Below are positions 8,466-16,581 of a stretch of DNA of 64,000 nt, piece by piece. Below the pieces are notes generated by a model. It was given only the letters and a program-made list of their open reading frames with translations, searched no databases and was not told the origin of the DNA. A program made the position numbers and the translations under genes. Where the stretch lies: positions 620,001 through 684,000 of the forward strand of contig NZ_CAWVOH010000001.1 of NCBI RefSeq assembly GCF_963930865.1, in the 5' to 3' direction. Each line of letters begins with the position of its first letter. Position 1 is the stretch's first letter. Origin of the DNA: Eupransor demetentiae. Its GTDB lineage: Bacteria; Bacillota; Bacilli; Lactobacillales; Lactobacillaceae.

Positions 8466-9677
8466 ATGAAACTACACTTCCCCAAAGAAGACTGGCAGCG
8501 CAACGTCATCGTTGTCTGGTTCGCCGTCTTCATCACTGGGATTGGCCTCAGTGAAATTTTACCCTTTCTATCCCTCTACATCGGAACTTTGGGAGACTTT
8601 TCTAAAAATCAAATCACCCTCTATTCCGGCATGGCCTTTGCGGTGACCTTTTTGGTCACTGCCTTTATCGCCCCAATTTGGGGAAAGCTTGCTGATAAAA
8701 GTGGCCGAAAGCTAATGATGCTGCGCGCTGCAGCGGGTATGGCCATTGTCTTCTTTCTTATGGGCTTTACGACCAATGTCTGGCAGTTGATTGCCCTGCG
8801 TGGCGTCCAGGGTGCCCTGGGTGGTTTCGTTTCCAATTCCAATGCCCTCATTGCCACTCAGACACCCAAAGAAAAGATGGGTCGCGCCCTTGGAACCGTT
8901 GTGACTGGCTTTACGGCCGGTAACTTGCTAGGTCCTCTGGTTGGTGGTGCCATGGCCTCGGCTTTTTCTTACCAAACGGTCTTTCATATCACCGGGGTCA
9001 TCATGGCCATCGTTTTCGTCTTCATCCTCTTCTTGGTGAAGGAAAACCGGCCCGAAATTAAAGAAGAAAAGCAGAACGACCAAATTGAAAACGTTACCTG
9101 GAAAAACTTGCCCAACAAGCAAATTTTGGTCGGCCTTTTCATCACGACCATGTTGGTGCAGACGGTTAACATGTCGATTAACCCCATCGTCTCCTTGTTT
9201 GTGCAGGAATTGATTCCCCACAGTCCGAACTTGACCTTCTTGGCGGGAGTGGTTGCTGCTGCTCCTGGACTAGCGACCGTGATTGCCGCGCCAATCTTTG
9301 GCCGACTGGGCGATCACTTTGGCACCCGTTACCTGATTGAAATCGGTTTCCTGATTGCCATTAGCGCCTTCGTGCCAACGGCCTTTGTTTCCAGCGTTAC
9401 CATGCTAATCGTGCTGCGTTTCATCGTTGGAATCTCGGATGCCACGCTCTTACCTGCCATCCAGACCCTTTTGTCCAAAAACAGTCCTTCCTTTATGGTC
9501 AGTCGTGTTTTTGCCTATAACCAAAGCTTCCAAGCCGTTGGTGCCGTGGCTGGCCCCATGTTGGGTGCTTTCATCGCCAACGTCATGAACTACCGCATGA
9601 TTTTCATTTTTTCAGCGCTGATTATGTTCCTAAACGCCCTCTTGTTCGTTTGGAACAACCGTAAAAATAAAGCCTAA
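8466..9677 (+). CDS. MFS multidrug efflux transporter (DHA1-like)
   Basis: Proton-coupled exporter of the major facilitator superfamily, 403 residues with about 12 membrane helices and a polar central loop (near residues 195-215). Motif A is present as GKLADKSGRK between helices 2 and 3, repeated in weaker form as GRLGDHFG in the second half. The antiporter motif C is GNLLGPLVGG. This pattern fits Gram-positive drug exporters such as PmrA or NorA relatives, but the substrate cannot be read from sequence. AAAGGAG lies upstream of the ATG. It is divergent from rel and convergent with the next gene, sharing a palindromic terminator. Confidence 0.85.
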   Translation: MKLHFPKEDWQRNVIVVWFAVFITGIGLSEILPFLSLYIGTLGDFSKNQITLYSGMAFAVTFLVTAFIAPIWGKLADKSGRKLMMLRAAAGMAIVFFLMGFTTNVWQLIALRGVQGALGGFVSNSNALIATQTPKEKMGRALGTVVTGFTAGNLLGPLVGGAMASAFSYQTVFHITGVIMAIVFVFILFLVKENRPEIKEEKQNDQIENVTWKNLPNKQILVGLFITTMLVQTVNMSINPIVSLFVQELIPHSPNLTFLAGVVAAAPGLATVIAAPIFGRLGDHFGTRYLIEIGFLIAISAFVPTAFVSSVTMLIVLRFIVGISDATLLPAIQTLLSKNSPSFMVSRVFAYNQSFQAVGAVAGPMLGAFIANVMNYRMIFIFSALIMFLNALLFVWNNRKNKA

Positions 9678-9711
9678 TAAAAAACGCTCACAGCTGTGAG
9701 CGTTTTTTATT
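9676..9711. terminator. 36-bp perfect palindromic bidirectional terminator
   Basis: A perfect inverted repeat (core CGCTCACAGCTGTGAGCG) flanked by A and T runs, between the convergent MFS gene and the 97-residue ORF. The MFS stop (9675-9677) and the stop of the opposing gene (9707-9709) both fall in or at its edges. Confidence 0.9.
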
Positions 9712-10000
9712 GATAGGCTGTTAAATCGGTCTGCTCAGGCAAGTAGGCCGTCGTCCAACGTCCAAGTGGTTGGTATTCATGTCGATCCTTAAAGGCTAAG
9801 GGCGTCGTCTTCACGACAGCAATTGCCTGTTGATTTTCCGTTAAGAATATCTGACCAAGCTCTTTGAACTTCCCCTTGGTATGCTTGCCGGTTCGCCAAG
9901 TATGCGGCTTAGCATCTGCTGTAATTTGATAAGCACCGGAAGCATTCTGTTGGACGGGTACCCCGATAAAACAAGCCGTTTCGTACTTTCCCTTACTCAT
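9707..10000 (-). CDS. Hypothetical protein, last gene of the pyrR-carAB-like operon
   Basis: I do not recognise this 97-residue protein. It is soluble and basic, with no signal peptide or membrane segment, and contains YETACFIGVPVQQ near the start and many Thr and Gln. It starts inside the end of the carB-like gene (8-base overlap), which suggests coupled translation and a shared role. It ends in a strong terminator, so it closes the operon. It could be a small partner of the degenerate CarAB pair; no sequence motif confirms this. Confidence 0.7.
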   Translation of the reverse strand: MSKGKYETACFIGVPVQQNASGAYQITADAKPHTWRTGKHTKGKFKELGQIFLTENQQAIAVVKTTPLAFKDRHEYQPLGRWTTAYLPEQTDLTAYQ

Positions 10001-12509
10001 TAAATGAAATCCCCACTCCTAGCTCAAAACGGGTCGTGTCAATATCACCTTCCGGTTGCAAGTGTAATTGATAGTCGGTTCGAGCCGTCGTCATTCTTTT
10101 GTTGGCGCCCTCCGGGGTCAAAACAGCGTGATCTAGCTGTTCATAGTCCGTTGAACTGAGTTCGTTCAACAGGGCCCGGACGGCCAAACGAATGAACTGA
10201 ATCTTCATGCTCTTGCTCAAGAAGGCAATTTGTCCATAAGGCATGGGTCGTAACCAGGTATCACGTTCTGGGTCAGGAAGTTCAACATTTTGCCAGTCTT
10301 CTTCATTGGGCTGCCGCCAGATTAGTTGGTAAAGGCCCGGTCCATCTGAATGGATGTCGGACAAAAGTTCCTCAGCACCGGCCACCTTACCCGGCAAAAG
10401 GCGCATTTCCCCGGCACGGTGTGCCCCGATGCAAAGTGGATAGGCCTTTTTACCATCGTAAAAGAAGTTCAGCGAATATTCCGTTTCAAAGGGTTCTGGA
10501 CCCAGCGGCTGGTGCTTTTCCTTTGGCAAAACCAAAACATTTTGCTTTAATTCCTTCAGTGCCGCAATTAGCTTACGGCGGTTCCCAGGAACAATAATGG
10601 CGCGCGGATGTTCTTTATCCACAACGGCCATAACGTCCGAAATTTCAAGCGGCTCCATGTACTGCTTGTCGGAAAGGTGCGGCAAAAGCGTGGCATCGGA
10701 ACTGTTATTGTTCATGATGATGGTGTGATACTGCAGGCGCCGCAGTTCTGACATGGTAATGGTGGTTGCATAGCCACCCGTAGCCGATTCGCCAATTCGA
10801 AAGGCTCCGGAGCCAATGACCAAAACCGTATCCTCGCCCAGTGGCTTTGATTCATCTTCTGATTCAAATGTCGCGTAGTATTGGTGCGCATTTTCAGGGA
10901 ATTCACCGGCCGAGGGTTCCAAAGCTTTGTAGGTTGCTCGAATCGCACTCTTGCGACCAAACTGACGGACTTCCCGGTAGTTACTTTCCCAGAAATGGGC
11001 AATCAAACCATCGGAGAGACCGGCTTTTTTAGCCTTATACAGAGCATTTGCATTAAAGTGCTCCTGGTCAACTTCGCGTTCGATCTGAATAAGCTTTTGA
11101 AGCTGGTAAAAATAAAATTCATCGATGTGGCTTAACTCGGCCAATTCATCCACTTCATAACCGCGACGAAGCGCTTCGATAAAAAGCAAAACCCGGTTTT
11201 CTTGTGGGTGGATTAATTGCTGGATTAACTCATCATCAGAAAAGTTCTTCATATAGTCCGGTGAAAATGAACGGTTGTTAAAGTGGGCCGAGCGAATTGC
11301 CTTTTCTAAGGCTTCCACAAAGGTCCGGCCAAAACCGAGCGTTGAGCCGACTGACTTTTGCACCGAACTCAACTGGGGATTTACCTTGATACCGGCAGCC
11401 TTCAAATCACCGAAGGCAAAGACCGGTAACTTAACCACCATGTGATCCATCATCGGTTCCATCATGGCGGTTTTTTCATGGAAGCGGTGCGGTAGTTGGA
11501 CATTTTCAATTTTGATGCCCAAGGCCATGTACATGGCGATCAGCATGACCGGATAACCAGTCATCAGGGCCATTCGATTGGCAACTTGGTCAATGTAAGG
11601 CGAGACCTTAATAATGTAAATCTCACCGGTTTTCTCGCTAATGGCAAACTGAACGTGCAAGGCCCCTTCGATTTGGAGCAAGTTAGCGGCTCGAATGGCA
11701 TAGGCCCGCATCTGTTCCATATACTGATCCTGAATGGTCAAGACTGGCGAAATGCTCAAAGAATCCGCCGTGTGAATGCCGATTGGATCCATGTCTTCGC
11801 TCGCACCAATTTGCATACAGTTGCCTTGACAATCGCGCATCACCTCAAAGGAAACTTCCTTAAGACCGTTAATTGCCTTTGAAATTAAAATCTCCTGGGT
11901 CAAGGACTGCTCTTTAACCGCATCAAAGACATCCTCAAATTCATCCAGGCGTTCAACAATCTGCCGCGTGTTTCCCTGGGCGGGGTTATGAGCCCGCATT
12001 ATCAAAGGCAAATCATTTTCACGCATCCATTCGTTGGCTTCATCCTGGGAACGGATGACCTGACTTTGAATAACAGGCAAACCAGCTTCATCCAATAAAT
12101 CGGACAGTGCGGCAACATCGTTAACTCGGTGCAAATTTTCCGGTTTAAGTCCCAAAGTCTGCGGAGCTTGGCCATCCTCTTCGCTCCATTCCTGCAAGAC
12201 TTGGTCCCAAAGTTGAATCCCGCGATAACCACCGAATAAGGGCATGACGGAATCAATTTGGTTTTCCAAGATAACCTGCTTGATATTTTCAACGGTTAAA
12301 GGCAGCCAAAAAGTTTCGGCCGCAATACTCTCCAAAGAGACCGAATAAGGATTACTGTCGATGATATAGGGCTTGTAGCCCTGGCCGTGTAATTCAGGCA
12401 GAACTTGGTATATCGCCGCATCGTTTTCGCCTTGAATGGAAAAATCATTTGGGCCAGCGCCGATAAATAGAATTTTTTTAATTGAAGCTCTCGTTGTTTT
12501 GTTCCACAT
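9993..12509 (-). CDS. Degenerate carbamoyl-phosphate synthase large subunit-like protein
   Basis: Homologous to CarB but only 838 residues against about 1060. The N-terminal carboxyphosphate half is recognisable (DPIGIHTADS at 241-250, HVQFAI near 285). The ATP-grasp glycine loop is replaced by RAHNPAQGN, and the usual Glu and Asn metal ligands of the IEMNPR motif read Lys301 and Ser303. The oligomerisation domain follows. A second pre-ATP-grasp segment (VIGSGAFRIGESATGGYATT) is present, but the carbamate-kinase-like ATP-grasp half and the allosteric domain are missing, replaced by about 150 unassigned residues. Known chemistry would not be expected. The frame is open and overlaps carA-like by 32 bases. 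It may be a repurposed pseudoenzyme. Confidence 0.8.
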   Translation of the reverse strand: MWNKTTRASIKKILFIGAGPNDFSIQGENDAAIYQVLPELHGQGYKPYIIDSNPYSVSLESIAAETFWLPLTVENIKQVILENQIDSVMPLFGGYRGIQLWDQVLQEWSEEDGQAPQTLGLKPENLHRVNDVAALSDLLDEAGLPVIQSQVIRSQDEANEWMRENDLPLIMRAHNPAQGNTRQIVERLDEFEDVFDAVKEQSLTQEILISKAINGLKEVSFEVMRDCQGNCMQIGASEDMDPIGIHTADSLSISPVLTIQDQYMEQMRAYAIRAANLLQIEGALHVQFAISEKTGEIYIIKVSPYIDQVANRMALMTGYPVMLIAMYMALGIKIENVQLPHRFHEKTAMMEPMMDHMVVKLPVFAFGDLKAAGIKVNPQLSSVQKSVGSTLGFGRTFVEALEKAIRSAHFNNRSFSPDYMKNFSDDELIQQLIHPQENRVLLFIEALRRGYEVDELAELSHIDEFYFYQLQKLIQIEREVDQEHFNANALYKAKKAGLSDGLIAHFWESNYREVRQFGRKSAIRATYKALEPSAGEFPENAHQYYATFESEDESKPLGEDTVLVIGSGAFRIGESATGGYATTITMSELRRLQYHTIIMNNNSSDATLLPHLSDKQYMEPLEISDVMAVVDKEHPRAIIVPGNRRKLIAALKELKQNVLVLPKEKHQPLGPEPFETEYSLNFFYDGKKAYPLCIGAHRAGEMRLLPGKVAGAEELLSDIHSDGPGLYQLIWRQPNEEDWQNVELPDPERDTWLRPMPYGQIAFLSKSMKIQFIRLAVRALLNELSSTDYEQLDHAVLTPEGANKRMTTARTDYQLHLQPEGDIDTTRFELGVGISFNE

Positions 12510-13569
12510 AATCTTCTACTGTTTCAAAAAAGTCGGCAAAAATCACACTGGCCTCAAGCGGTCCTGGTCCCCCATCAGGGAAGAACTGAACGGAGAATGC
12601 AGGATAGTCACGGTGACGTAAACCTTGAATCGAATTATCAACCAGGTCACGATGCGTCACAAACAACTTCTTGTAATCAAGCGAATCCTCATCAACAACA
12701 TAACCACGCCCCTGCATGGCGTAGAAAATCTCTTGCGAGATAATTTCCTGAATCGGATGGTTCATGCCATGGTATTCAGCCGGCAAAGTCGATAAGGTGG
12801 CACCGTTAGCCAGGGCAAACAATTCATGGCCTAAGCCCAGTCCCAACATGGGCGCTTTGGACTGTAGCACACGAATGAGCGTCAAAACTGACTCCGGTAA
12901 ATCATTGGGATTTCCCGGACCCGTCGACAGGATAATCCCATCGGGATCCAAAGTCAAAACTTCGTCCACCGTTGCCGTATAAGGCAAAACCGAAACATTG
13001 GCATCGTAGTCGCCCAGCGAACGTAAAATCCCGTGCTTCAATCCAAAGTCAATGACAACGATGTGATGGCCACGACCGGGATTAGCATAGGGCTTTGGTG
13101 TGGCGGTATTTTGCACCTGCTTGTTGGTCAAAACGGTGGCCACGAGCTGGTCGACAGCGTGGTCATCAACATAATCAACAATCGTGGCCTTTTGAGGCCC
13201 ACTTTCCCGCAAATGACGAATTAAAGCACGAGTATCAACTTGGGCTAATCCCGGAATATTGTGCTGCTTCAAAAAACGGTCCAAATTCATTCGCCGTTGA
13301 CGATTCGTCGAAACTTCGGCCAAGTCGTGGACAATCATCCCCCGAATATTGGGCTTAACCGATTCGTAGGCTTCCGCGTGAATGCCGTCCGCACCAACTA
13401 CAGGCATGGCAAAAACAATCATCTGCCCCTCGTAAATCGGGTTGGTAATGATTTCTTGGTAGCCGGTCATGGCTGTATCAAAAATAATTTCGCCAAAGGT
13501 AGTTGCGGGTGCTCCAAAGCCTTCGCCTTCAAAGACCGAACCATCTTCTAAAATAAGATGCCTACGCAT
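12478..13569 (-). CDS. Degenerate carbamoyl-phosphate synthase small subunit-like protein (no glutaminase triad)
   Basis: Homologous along its whole 363 residues to CarA, the glutamine amidotransferase subunit. The N-terminal CarA domain (MTGYQEI, PGLAQVDTRALIRHLR) is well kept, and the class I amidotransferase fold is visible (STGPGNP, GLGLGHELFALANG). The nucleophile Cys of the GICLGHQ motif is Gly245 (codon GGC). The VQYHPEA motif reads VQFFPDG, so the catalytic His is Phe330 and the Glu is Asp332. QNHGY reads QGRGY. Glutamine hydrolysis should be impossible. It lies between pyrR and the carB-like gene. There is no frameshift, so purifying selection for another role is plausible. Confidence 0.85.
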   Translation of the reverse strand: MRRHLILEDGSVFEGEGFGAPATTFGEIIFDTAMTGYQEIITNPIYEGQMIVFAMPVVGADGIHAEAYESVKPNIRGMIVHDLAEVSTNRQRRMNLDRFLKQHNIPGLAQVDTRALIRHLRESGPQKATIVDYVDDHAVDQLVATVLTNKQVQNTATPKPYANPGRGHHIVVIDFGLKHGILRSLGDYDANVSVLPYTATVDEVLTLDPDGIILSTGPGNPNDLPESVLTLIRVLQSKAPMLGLGLGHELFALANGATLSTLPAEYHGMNHPIQEIISQEIFYAMQGRGYVVDEDSLDYKKLFVTHRDLVDNSIQGLRHRDYPAFSVQFFPDGGPGPLEASVIFADFFETVEDYVEQNNESFN

Positions 13570-13592
13570 GCTGTCGCCTCCATGAAGCCGGC

Positions 13593-14120
13593 TTAATGTT
13601 CGATTTCGACTTCATCCTTGCCGTCAATTTCTTGAACTCGAACGCTAATCTTTTCGTTTTGAGCAGTTGGGATGGTCTTACCCACAAAGTCCGCACGAAT
13701 GGGCAATTCACGGTGACCGCGGTCAACCAAAACTGCCAAAGAAATCGACTTAGGACGGCCGATGTGAATCAAGGCATCCAAGGCGGCACGAATGGTCCGG
13801 CCAGTGTACAAGACGTCATCGACCAGGACAATGTTTTTATCCACAATGGAAATGCTTTCGTCTTCGTTGAGCCCCAAATTATCGTGTTGTTCAATCACAT
13901 CGTCACGGTAATTGGTAATATCGATTGCCATCACTGGAATCGTCACGTTTTCCAATTGTTCCAAGCGATCAGCGATTCGGTGTGCTAAATATTCACCGCG
14001 GGTCTTAATTCCCACTAGAATCAAACCCTGACCACCCTTGTTACGTTCCAAAATTTCATAGGTAATACGCGTCAATGCACGTTGCATTGAGGCGGAATCT
14101 AAAACAACTTTCGCTGCCAT
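13593..14120 (-). CDS. pyrR: Bifunctional pyr operon regulator / uracil phosphoribosyltransferase PyrR
   Basis: In Gram-positive bacteria PyrR binds UMP and pyr mRNA to cause attenuation, and has weak uracil phosphoribosyltransferase activity. The 175-residue product has the intact PRPP loop [18 protein letters not shown] (about residues 99-116) and a basic RNA-facing surface ([18 protein letters not shown]). It sits 2 bases after rluD and 23 before the carA-like gene, so it is co-transcribed with both. No PyrR-binding attenuator was seen near it. The enzyme looks functional, unlike its downstream partners. Confidence 0.95.
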   Translation of the reverse strand: MAAKVVLDSASMQRALTRITYEILERNKGGQGLILVGIKTRGEYLAHRIADRLEQLENVTIPVMAIDITNYRDDVIEQHDNLGLNEDESISIVDKNIVLVDDVLYTGRTIRAALDALIHIGRPKSISLAVLVDRGHRELPIRADFVGKTIPTAQNEKISVRVQEIDGKDEVEIEH

Positions 14121-14122
14121 GC

Positions 14123-15061
14123 TTACTTCCTCTCGCCTTTTACAGTAATCATCGGGGTTAAAGTCCCTAAAGCCTCTTTAAAATAATCCGGTAAATCGCT
14201 ATCAAACAGCATTTCTTTTCCAGTGCTTGGCTGCTGCAAACTAAGGGTCTTTGCATGCAAAAGCTGGCCAGCCAGCTTCACGCCTGGTAAATTCGGTTGG
14301 CGATTGTAAAGAGAATCGCCAACAACTGGATGGCCAATGTAGGCCATGTGAACACGAATTTGATGCGTTCGGCCCGTTTCAAGACGGACCTTCAATAAAG
14401 TATAACCAAGGTAGCGCTGCACCACTTCAAAGTGTGTAATGGCTTCACGGCCACCTTCCACAACGGCTTGGCGCTTACGATCAACCGGATGGCGGCCGAG
14501 TGGTGCTTCAATGGTCCCCCGGTCTTCTTTGAAGTCGCCCTTGACCAAAGCATAATAGATCCGCTGGTTCTTGTGTTCCTTCAACTGGGCTGAAAGTGCT
14601 TGATGCGCTTTATCATTTTTAGCCACCATCAAGAGACCCGAAGTATCCCGATCAATGCGGTGGACAATTCCAGGACGGAACTCGCCGTTAATGGACGACA
14701 GTGGGCTGTGATAGAGCAAGGCGTTAACCAAGGTATGGTCAGCATGCCCCGGAGCTGGATGGACCACCATCCCCTGAGGCTTATTGACCACCAAAAGGTC
14801 CTCATCTTCGTAAACGATATCAAGGGGTATGTTTTCTGGCTCAAGTTCGGTTGATACCGGTGCTGGTGGCTCAACACTAATCCGATCCCCTTCAGACACC
14901 TTGTAAGAAGGCTTAACCGTTTGGCCGTTTACCAAAATCTGTCCCTGCTTAATCCAGTTAGCCAATTGAGAACGGGTATAGGCCGAATCAAATTGACTTA
15001 AGACCGCATCCAAACGGCCGCTTTCATGCTGAATTGTAAAAACTTGGGCATCATTTGCCAT
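14123..15061 (-). CDS. rluD: RluD-family 23S rRNA pseudouridine synthase
   Basis: Isomerises uridines in large-subunit rRNA. The 312-residue product has an N-terminal S4 RNA-binding domain ([17 protein letters not shown], about 30-46). The catalytic domain carries [15 protein letters not shown] with the active Asp, and [11 protein letters not shown] near 220. In Firmicutes this gene (ylyB-like) often lies beside lspA and pyrR; here lspA is absent and an EbsA-like gene precedes it, with an 11-base overlap. The exact uridine targets cannot be told from sequence. Confidence 0.93.
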   Translation of the reverse strand: MANDAQVFTIQHESGRLDAVLSQFDSAYTRSQLANWIKQGQILVNGQTVKPSYKVSEGDRISVEPPAPVSTELEPENIPLDIVYEDEDLLVVNKPQGMVVHPAPGHADHTLVNALLYHSPLSSINGEFRPGIVHRIDRDTSGLLMVAKNDKAHQALSAQLKEHKNQRIYYALVKGDFKEDRGTIEAPLGRHPVDRKRQAVVEGGREAITHFEVVQRYLGYTLLKVRLETGRTHQIRVHMAYIGHPVVGDSLYNRQPNLPGVKLAGQLLHAKTLSLQQPSTGKEMLFDSDLPDYFKEALGTLTPMITVKGERK

Positions 15062-15437
15062 CGTTTTGAAGCTCCTTTATGGCTTTAACCATCTTTGGGC
15101 TAAGCCAGTAGACCCGCTGGCGGGCTTGCTTTTGAATATAAAGGCGGTTTTTGGCCAAATGCCATTCGATACCGTCGTCGAGCGTAAATTCATCGTAGTC
15201 AAAATTCACGACATGGCCGATGAAAAGCTGCTTGCCCGTCAAAAAAATTCGCCGCCTGAAAAAGGCCAAGCAACCAATGGCTAGGATGACAATCAGATAG
15301 GCGATAATCCAGAAATTAAGCTGATAAAAGGTCTCGCTGCAAGCAATAATGCCTAGCAGCAAAAAGACTAACCACCACATCCAGATTATTTGGCCCCATG
15401 GGTCAATGGGTTGATAAAAACCACGCTGCGGACGCAT
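15051..15437 (-). CDS. EbsA-like membrane protein
   Basis: The 128-residue product has two close membrane helices (about residues 17-62), then a basic stretch (FFRRR) and a soluble C-terminal part rich in Trp and Tyr that could fold as a small beta domain (FIGHVVNFDYDEFTLDDGIEW). This architecture and the place beside an RNase HI-like gene match the EbsA family of lactobacilli and enterococci; the family call is from memory of that pattern. AAAGGAG precedes the ATG. It is the first gene of the rluD-pyrR-carAB-like operon. Function unknown. Confidence 0.65.
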   Translation of the reverse strand: MRPQRGFYQPIDPWGQIIWMWWLVFLLLGIIACSETFYQLNFWIIAYLIVILAIGCLAFFRRRIFLTGKQLFIGHVVNFDYDEFTLDDGIEWHLAKNRLYIQKQARQRVYWLSPKMVKAIKELQNDGK

Positions 15438-15500
15438 GCGAATTCTCCTTTAAAAAACAAAGTATACGTCTCCTATTTTACCATGAATTCGAAAAATGCT

Positions 15501-15528
15501 TTGCCGCCCTACCCCACTGTTTTATAAT
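15501..15528 (+). promoter_or_regulatory. Promoter of the RNase HI-like gene
   Basis: TTGCCG (15501-15506) is followed after 16 bases by a perfect TATAAT (15523-15528), 17 bases before the ATG. GAGG lies between them as a ribosome binding site. Confidence 0.6.
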
Positions 15529-15545
15529 ACGAGTGAGGATTAAAG

Positions 15546-15929
15546 ATGCTACAAATTTACTTTGATGCCGCTCGGCGACCCGATACAGGTCAAAGTGCCG
15601 CCGGCTGTCTAATCATTAATCAGGGCCAACAAAGACAGGAAAAAACGACCTTACCCAAGACCAACAGCAATCATGATGCCGAGTTTTTGGCCGCTATCTG
15701 GGCGCTCCAGCTTGTTTCAGCAGAAGGCAACCTCCAGCTCTATTCCGATTCAAAAATCGTGGTTGAGGCGCTACAGAAACAATACGCCAAGCATTTCCAA
15801 GCCTACGTTGATCGGATTCAGCCCCTACTTGACGCTTATTCGCTCGCCTTTATTAACTGGGTCCCCGAAAAAAACAACTTAGGCGCGCACAATTTAGCAC
15901 AGCAAGCACTAAAAAAAGCAGACGCTTAA
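15546..15929 (+). CDS. RNase HI-like protein
   Basis: Member of the RNase H fold (RVT_3/RNase HI family), expected to cut RNA in RNA-DNA hybrids. It has 127 residues, shorter than E. coli RNase HI and lacking the basic protrusion. Three of the four catalytic acids are visible: Asp7 (IYFDAA), Glu46 (NHDAEFLAA) and Asp68 (LYSDSKIV). The fourth, normally Asp in an N..AD.LA motif, is His115 (NNLGAHNLAQQA). Activity may be altered or metal use changed. It is a single gene with its own promoter and terminator. Confidence 0.8.
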   Translation: MLQIYFDAARRPDTGQSAAGCLIINQGQQRQEKTTLPKTNSNHDAEFLAAIWALQLVSAEGNLQLYSDSKIVVEALQKQYAKHFQAYVDRIQPLLDAYSLAFINWVPEKNNLGAHNLAQQALKKADA

Positions 15930-15942
15930 GCATCTGCTTTTT
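15913..15942. terminator. Bidirectional terminator after the RNase HI-like gene
   Basis: Inverted repeat AAAAGCAGA-c-GCTT/AAGC-a-TCTGCTTTT with one central mismatch. The RNase HI-like stop (15927-15929) lies at its centre. It also serves the opposing acetyltransferase gene, which ends at 15946. Confidence 0.8.
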
Positions 15943-15945
15943 AAA

Positions 15946-16479
15946 TTAATCTTGAATCAACAATTGGTAAGCCCAACGTGCCGTTGAGATGTGATCAGCT
16001 TCTTCCATATGCACCGTACCACGCTTTTCAAAGCCATTGTTGGCAATGACCTTTTGCATTGGTAGGTTGCCGGGATGCGTGTCGATTCGGAAATCACGAG
16101 CCCCCTGGGCATAGAAGTAAGAAATCAAAGCCGTCATGAAGCGGGCAGCTAACTTTTGGCCACGGAACTTATCCGAAATGGCCACGCGGTGCAAGGAAGC
16201 GTAATCATGTCCGTCAACGAGCCAAGAACCATCTTCCAAAGCGGTGTAGATAGGGTCTTCGCCTTCGAAGGCAGCGGCATAACCGGCAACTTCATCACCA
16301 CAAATCAAAACAAATGCTTGGTGGTTATCCATGTCCGTTTGAATCGTTTCATGGTTGGGATAATCTGATTGCCACTGGTCAATTCCTTGAGCCTTCAAAT
16401 AGCCCTTTGCACTCTGTAGGATGCTAACAATTGTGTCCATATCACGTGCTTTAGCACGACGCATATATACTGTTGCCAT
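15946..16479 (-). CDS. GNAT family N-acetyltransferase
   Basis: Acetyl-CoA-dependent acyltransferase of unknown substrate, about 177 residues. The N-terminus VYMRRAKARDMDTIVSIL is the usual first strand and helix. The acetyl-CoA motif A is HRVAISDKFRGQKLAARFM, with the (Q/R)xxGx(G/A) pyrophosphate loop as RGQKLA. IANNGFEKRGTV is the late motif B region. The ATG at 16477-16479 matches the family N-terminus. A TTG at 16498-16500 is an alternative, and AAGGAG (16515-16520) lies upstream of both with a small hairpin between. The gene is monocistronic. Confidence 0.85.
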   Translation of the reverse strand: MATVYMRRAKARDMDTIVSILQSAKGYLKAQGIDQWQSDYPNHETIQTDMDNHQAFVLICGDEVAGYAAAFEGEDPIYTALEDGSWLVDGHDYASLHRVAISDKFRGQKLAARFMTALISYFYAQGARDFRIDTHPGNLPMQKVIANNGFEKRGTVHMEEADHISTARWAYQLLIQD

Positions 16480-16581
16480 CTTGTCACTGTTGTATACCAA
16501 AATTCGGTATACCGCTCCTTTCGTTTATAACAGAGATACATTGTATCACAAAGAAAAGGAAAGCCAAACCTTGCTCAAGCT

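Noticed and set aside
9707..10000. The 97-residue ORF as the split-off end of carB
   Set aside because: It is in another frame, has its own ATG and does not resemble the missing ATP-grasp or allosteric domains.
13562..14160. PyrR-binding attenuator around pyrR
   Set aside because: pyrR starts two bases after rluD and only 23 bases lie before the carA-like gene; no anti-terminator/terminator pair fits.
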